Assembly: GCA_031284475.1 (NCBI GenBank)
Contig: JAISZV010000280.1
Location: forward strand, 1-8,532
DNA length: 8,532 bases
Source: Proteiniphilum sp.
GTDB taxonomy: Bacteria > Bacteroidota > Bacteroidia > Bacteroidales > Dysgonomonadaceae
Reading direction: 5' to 3'
Shown: positions 6,362 through 8,532 of the stretch, one piece after another
Position numbering within the stretch: the stretch's first letter is position 1
Layout: every line of letters starts with the position of its first letter
The notes under the pieces: model-generated
What the model was told of the DNA's origin: nothing
Seen by the model: only the letters and a program-made list of their open reading frames with translations
The model's database searches: none
Translations under genes and position numbers: made by a program

Positions 6362-7468
6362 TTAATCTACTCTGTTTTCAACCATTTGGCCGATCTGTAC
6401 CGGCATCCCGTTCCGTAACTGCATTACGCCGGTGGTAAGAAGCGTGTCGCCTATCTGGAGGCCTTTGATCACTTCAACCGATGAGGATGTGCGCATGCCT
6501 GTAACGATCTCCATCTCTCTTGCTCTTCCGTTGTCGTACAGGTAGGTAATATCACGTCCCATCTCCTTGATGCTGGAGATACTTGGTATGACGATGGCAT
6601 TGTCGATCCGGTTCAGATTGATCCGGATGCTGGCAGACTGTCCCGGTTTCATTTTTCCGTCGGTATTGGGATAGCGGGCGCGTGCAAAGAGGTTGAGCGT
6701 TTGTACGTCTAACCGCGATTCCACGGCGTAAACCGTTGCGTTATATACTGTCAGGTCGTTTTCTACCGTAAAAGAAATTTCTGTTCCCGGTTGGATCATA
6801 TTCACGAAATTCTGGGTAAGGGAAAATTCGATCTTCAGGGGGGAAATCTTGGTGAGGTTGGTGACCACTACCGATGACGAAGCGTAAGCTCCTTCGCTCA
6901 CCTGCCTCAATCCGATCATTCCGTCGAAAGGCGCCCTCAGTTCGGTTTGCTGAATACGCGCCTTTACCAGTTCTATATCTGCTTTCAACGTTTCTAACTG
7001 GGTAGCGACCGATTGGTAAGTCTCCTGGCTGATGGCGTCTTTCTCAAGAAGTGTCTGTTGACGATATAGCCTGTCTTCTGCCAATGGCAACTGGGCTTCC
7101 AGTTTCCTGAGTTCGGCCTGCAACGGAGCGTCGTTTACCTTTGCCAGCAACTCTCCCTTTTGCACGTGGGAACCCTCCTCGAAATGGATGTCGGTGATCT
7201 TTCCTGCCGACTCGAAAGTGAGATCAACCTCCTCGTCCGGTAGCAAAATCCCTGTGATCCGGAACATATTGTTCAACGTCTGGGGTTTCAGGACAGTAGC
7301 ATTTACCATCAGCGCCGACCTGCCGGCTCCCCTATCCGCCATACGCGGGAGGGACGCATTTTCCTGCCTGCCCGAAACAAACAGTTGCTTGATCTTTGGG
7401 AAGAATGCCATCCCCGCGATCAGCACTGCGATGGAGGCAAAAACAATTATTTTCGTTTTCCTGTTCAT
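6362..7468 (-). CDS. RND efflux periplasmic adaptor (membrane fusion protein)
   Basis: This 368-residue protein links the inner-membrane pump to the outer-membrane channel. An N-terminal hydrophobic segment (about 7-23) after the basic MNRKTK start acts as a membrane anchor or uncleaved signal. There is no lipobox cysteine, unlike AcrA-type lipoproteins. Domain order is standard: a first lipoyl half (about 80-113, with ESAGKITDIHFEEGSHVQKG), an alpha-helical hairpin rich in Gln, Glu and Leu (about 114-176), a second lipoyl half starting with the family motif LRAPFDGMIG (177-186), a beta-barrel (about 210-287) and a membrane-proximal domain (about 288-360). The helical hairpin is short, so the assembled channel is likely contacted tip-to-tip. 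It is the first gene of the operon and has a TATCTTTG promoter box 82 bp upstream. Confidence 0.95.
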   Translation of the reverse strand: MNRKTKIIVFASIAVLIAGMAFFPKIKQLFVSGRQENASLPRMADRGAGRSALMVNATVLKPQTLNNMFRITGILLPDEEVDLTFESAGKITDIHFEEGSHVQKGELLAKVNDAPLQAELRKLEAQLPLAEDRLYRQQTLLEKDAISQETYQSVATQLETLKADIELVKARIQQTELRAPFDGMIGLRQVSEGAYASSSVVVTNLTKISPLKIEFSLTQNFVNMIQPGTEISFTVENDLTVYNATVYAVESRLDVQTLNLFARARYPNTDGKMKPGQSASIRINLNRIDNAIVIPSISSIKEMGRDITYLYDNGRAREMEIVTGMRTSSSVEVIKGLQIGDTLLTTGVMQLRNGMPVQIGQMVENRVD

Positions 7469-7549
7469 ATAATTGTGTTACTCTTTTCTACTCCTCTGCA
7501 AACCTCTATTCCTGTTTTTTGCTCTATATCACGCATAAAAAAAATTTAC

Positions 7550-7557
7550 CAAAGATA
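7550..7557 (-). promoter_or_regulatory. Candidate -7 promoter element of the efflux operon
   Basis: The minus strand reads TATCTTTG 82 bp before the adaptor ATG, matching TAnnTTTG. The region upstream (7571-7576) is a T run on the minus strand, but no TTTG lies at the usual 19-21 bp spacing. Transcription would start near 7543, leaving a leader of about 75 nt. It is the nearest of three such boxes. Confidence 0.5.
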
Positions 7558-7751
7558 CCTATTAAAGTAGAAAAAAGTGGTCTTCAAGTTGGCTTTTAGT
7601 TTTTTTTAGGCCTTAAAATCGATATATCATTCAAATAAATCGATGAATCTTACTCCGATCAACAATTAAATAACTATTTTTGACATCCGAAAACGGAGTT
7701 CAATATAATCGAGAAATATAAATTGGATGAATATGAAAAAATTGTTTTTTG

Positions 7752-7759
7752 CAAAGATA
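7752..7759 (-). promoter_or_regulatory. Second minus-strand -7-like element upstream of the efflux operon
   Basis: The minus strand reads TATCTTTG followed by CA, the same 12-base context (ATTATCTTTGCA) found before the Bro-N gene at the left edge. It lies 283 bp before the adaptor ATG. No good -33 TTTG is seen at normal spacing. It may be a distal promoter of the operon or drive an untranslated RNA. Confidence 0.4.
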
Positions 7760-7831
7760 ATGATTTTTTCAAAATACCCTTTCTCTTTCAGAATTTTACG
7801 AAAAAGCGAACTGAAATGGGTAACGATATAG

Positions 7832-7854
7832 AAACGAGCGAAGTACGCTTGTTT
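7832..7854. repeat. 9-bp stem-loop downstream of an orphan minus-strand promoter
   Basis: AAACGAGCG (7832-7840) pairs with CGCTTGTTT (7846-7854) around the 5-nt loop AAGTA, with one G-U pair on the plus strand. No T tract follows on either strand, so it is not a standard terminator. It lies about 30 nt inside any transcript started at the box at 7888-7895 and could be part of a small RNA or leader. Confidence 0.5.
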
Positions 7855-7887
7855 GCTGCGTTTTGCATTGTTTCAAATAACTCATTG

Positions 7888-7921
7888 CAAAGGTAATTTT
7901 ATTTTATTTCAGATATGCAAA
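7888..7921 (-). promoter_or_regulatory. Two-part Bacteroidota-type promoter on the minus strand, no clear gene downstream
   Basis: The minus strand has TTTG at 7921-7918 and TACCTTTG at 7895-7888, separated by 22 bp. This is close to the -33 TTTG and -7 TAnnTTTG arrangement and is the best two-part match among the minus-strand boxes here. Transcription would start near 7881. Downstream there are only two tiny frames of 29 and 26 codons, then the hairpin at 7832-7854. Confidence 0.45.
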
Positions 7922-7942
7922 AGCAGTATTAAATATTTTTTC

Positions 7943-7967
7943 GCTTCCGCCACATTTTAACGGAAGC
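7943..7967. promoter_or_regulatory. Inverted repeat overlapping the -33 region, possible operator
   Basis: GCTTCCG (7943-7949) and CGGAAGC (7961-7967) are perfect inverted 7-mers separated by 11 bases. Their centre is about 20 bp before the plus-strand -7 box at 7975, so a bound dimer would cover the -33 region. A T run lies before it and an A run follows it on the minus strand, so it is not a terminator on either strand. Confidence 0.5.
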
Positions 7968-7974
7968 CCTGTTG

Positions 7975-7982
7975 TAACTTTG
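7975..7982 (+). promoter_or_regulatory. -7 promoter element of the 136-residue gene
   Basis: TAACTTTG matches TAnnTTTG exactly and lies 30 bp before the ATG at 8013. The expected start near 7988 would leave a leader of about 25 nt with the A-rich context usual in this phylum. The -33 region is the T-rich ATTTT at 7953-7957 rather than a clear TTTG. Confidence 0.65.
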
Positions 7983-8012
7983 TACCCGTAGTCAATAAAA
8001 AAATTGTAAATC

Positions 8013-8423
8013 ATGGATTTATTCAAAGTTACAGCCGCCCGAAACATTGGGGGCAAGAGAGAAACAGAGAAGTTTGAGGATGGTGTCCTGACAAAAAGGG
8101 TTGCAGGAAAAGTTAAAAGGATTGAGAACACCCAACTGCATCGCAACACTGATGGCTCTTTTGTGAGAATGATTGGGGGCAAGGTGCAGGACAAAGCCTT
8201 TGAAGTGCTGGAATCCTTTACCAATGACATCGGAGGCAGCAAGGTGTCCGTTGTGGTCATTCGCTTTCCAAACAGCAAACTAATTGAAATAGGGGAATCG
8301 GTGCAGATTTCTGCTGAAACTTTTCCTTCGGTTGCCCGCATTGCAGAGGCATTCCATGAACAACTCGGCAAGGAAGTAAAAGGTTGTTTTTCAACTGATT
8401 TATTTACAATCAAAAAAGTTTGA
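8013..8423 (+). CDS. Unrecognised 136-residue protein
   Basis: I do not recognise this protein. It is soluble by composition, with no signal peptide or membrane segment. It is rich in Lys, Glu, Val and Gly. IGG occurs three times, at residues 12-15 (IGGK), 54-57 (IGGK) and 73-77 (IGGSK). The first two are encoded by the same 12-base string, 126 bp apart. The centre (77-94) looks like beta strands (KVSVVVIRF) and is followed by a probable helix (about 105-118, VARIAEAFHEQLGK). The gene looks real: a good TAnnTTTG promoter box 30 bp upstream, an A-rich leader, a start at the expected distance, and a terminator-like structure after it. A longer antisense frame (8512-7904) covers it but has the serine/leucine-rich make-up of a shadow. 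It is divergent from the efflux operon, and nothing links it to efflux. Confidence 0.7.
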   Translation: MDLFKVTAARNIGGKRETEKFEDGVLTKRVAGKVKRIENTQLHRNTDGSFVRMIGGKVQDKAFEVLESFTNDIGGSKVSVVVIRFPNSKLIEIGESVQISAETFPSVARIAEAFHEQLGKEVKGCFSTDLFTIKKV

Positions 8424-8433
8424 GAAATTTCTC

Positions 8434-8482
8434 GGAAGGCTTTTTTTTTGCTTTGCAAGGAAGTCTTCCAAAACGATTTTTT
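8434..8482 (+). terminator. Terminator-like hairpin after the 136-residue gene
   Basis: GGAAGGC (8434-8440) pairs with GTCTTCC (8463-8469) using one G-U pair. The loop contains nine T residues (8441-8449) and an inner TTGC-TTT-GCAA hairpin (8448-8458). Six T residues follow at 8477-8482 after an AAAACGA gap. It starts 11 bp after the stop codon. The gap before the T run makes it a weaker match than a classical terminator. Confidence 0.45.
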
Positions 8483-8532
8483 ATATGAAACGAGCATGAT
8501 AACTGTTCTCACTCAAGAAGATGACTAAACGC

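Larger units (their letters stand above)
7469..8012. other. AT-rich spacer between divergent genes, with several promoter-like boxes
   Basis: This region separates the leftward efflux operon from the rightward 136-residue gene. It holds minus-strand TAnnTTTG boxes at 7550-7557, 7752-7759 and 7888-7895, a hairpin at 7832-7854, a dyad at 7943-7967 and a plus-strand promoter box at 7975-7982. ACTCCG at 7652 and CGGAGT at 7694 form a widely spaced inverted pair of doubtful meaning. No convincing protein gene or tRNA is seen. There is no regulator gene of the TetR or AraC type in it. Confidence 0.6.

Noticed and set aside
8422..8433. GAGAAATTTCTC palindrome after the 136-residue gene as a terminator stem
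   Set aside because: The stem is only about four pairs and AT-rich, and the T run starts 8 bases later. The larger hairpin at 8434-8469 explains the region better.
7904..8512. 202-codon minus-strand open frame covering the 136-residue gene
   Set aside because: Its serine-, threonine- and leucine-rich composition without domain signs is typical of an antisense shadow. The plus-strand gene has a promoter box, suitable leader and terminator-like structure.
8496..8532. Start of another gene at the right edge (ATG at 8496 or 8521)
   Set aside because: The frame from 8496 stops after 10 codons, and the frame from 8521 has only four codons before the edge. Neither can be judged.

Overview
The window looks like a chromosomal segment from a member of the Bacteroidota, probably a Bacteroidales species. 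Three things point there. Candidate promoters follow the TAnnTTTG pattern of this phylum rather than TATAAT. Start codons are preceded by A-rich sequence instead of strong Shine-Dalgarno motifs. The DUF3810-type membrane protein is also common in this group. The species cannot be fixed from sequence alone.

Layout: (1) Positions 1-82, minus strand, hold the first 27 codons of a Bro-N (phage antirepressor/DinD-like) protein that runs off the left edge. (2) Positions 83-571 are an AT-rich divergent spacer with a perfect 18-bp palindrome, a 10-bp stem-loop and a possible 20-codon leader ORF. (3) Positions 572-1636, plus strand, encode a DUF3810 membrane protein with a HEMAH zinc-peptidase-like motif. 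(4) Positions 1637-1987 separate two convergent genes. This spacer carries a tandem array of four 42-bp units, then six degenerate 7-bp units that are G-rich on the minus strand and touch the next gene. (5) Positions 7468 down to 1988, minus strand, are a compact three-gene tripartite efflux operon: periplasmic adaptor, inner-membrane RND pump, TolC-family outer-membrane channel. The adaptor and pump are 4 bp apart and the pump and channel overlap by 4 bp. (6) Positions 7469-8012 are an AT-rich spacer with three minus-strand promoter-like boxes, a 9-bp hairpin, and a plus-strand promoter with a dyad. (7) Positions 8013-8423, plus strand, encode an unrecognised 136-residue protein, followed by a terminator-like structure.

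The efflux genes form one functional unit. The pump uses proton motive force to move substrates, the adaptor bridges the periplasm, and the channel opens through the outer membrane. Gene order (adaptor-pump-channel) is the usual Bacteroides one. Substrates cannot be read from sequence and no regulator gene lies beside the operon.

No clearly new multi-gene system is visible. The least explained elements are the 42-bp tandem array, the adjoining 7-bp array, the orphan promoter with hairpin near 7830-7921, and the unrecognised 136-residue protein.
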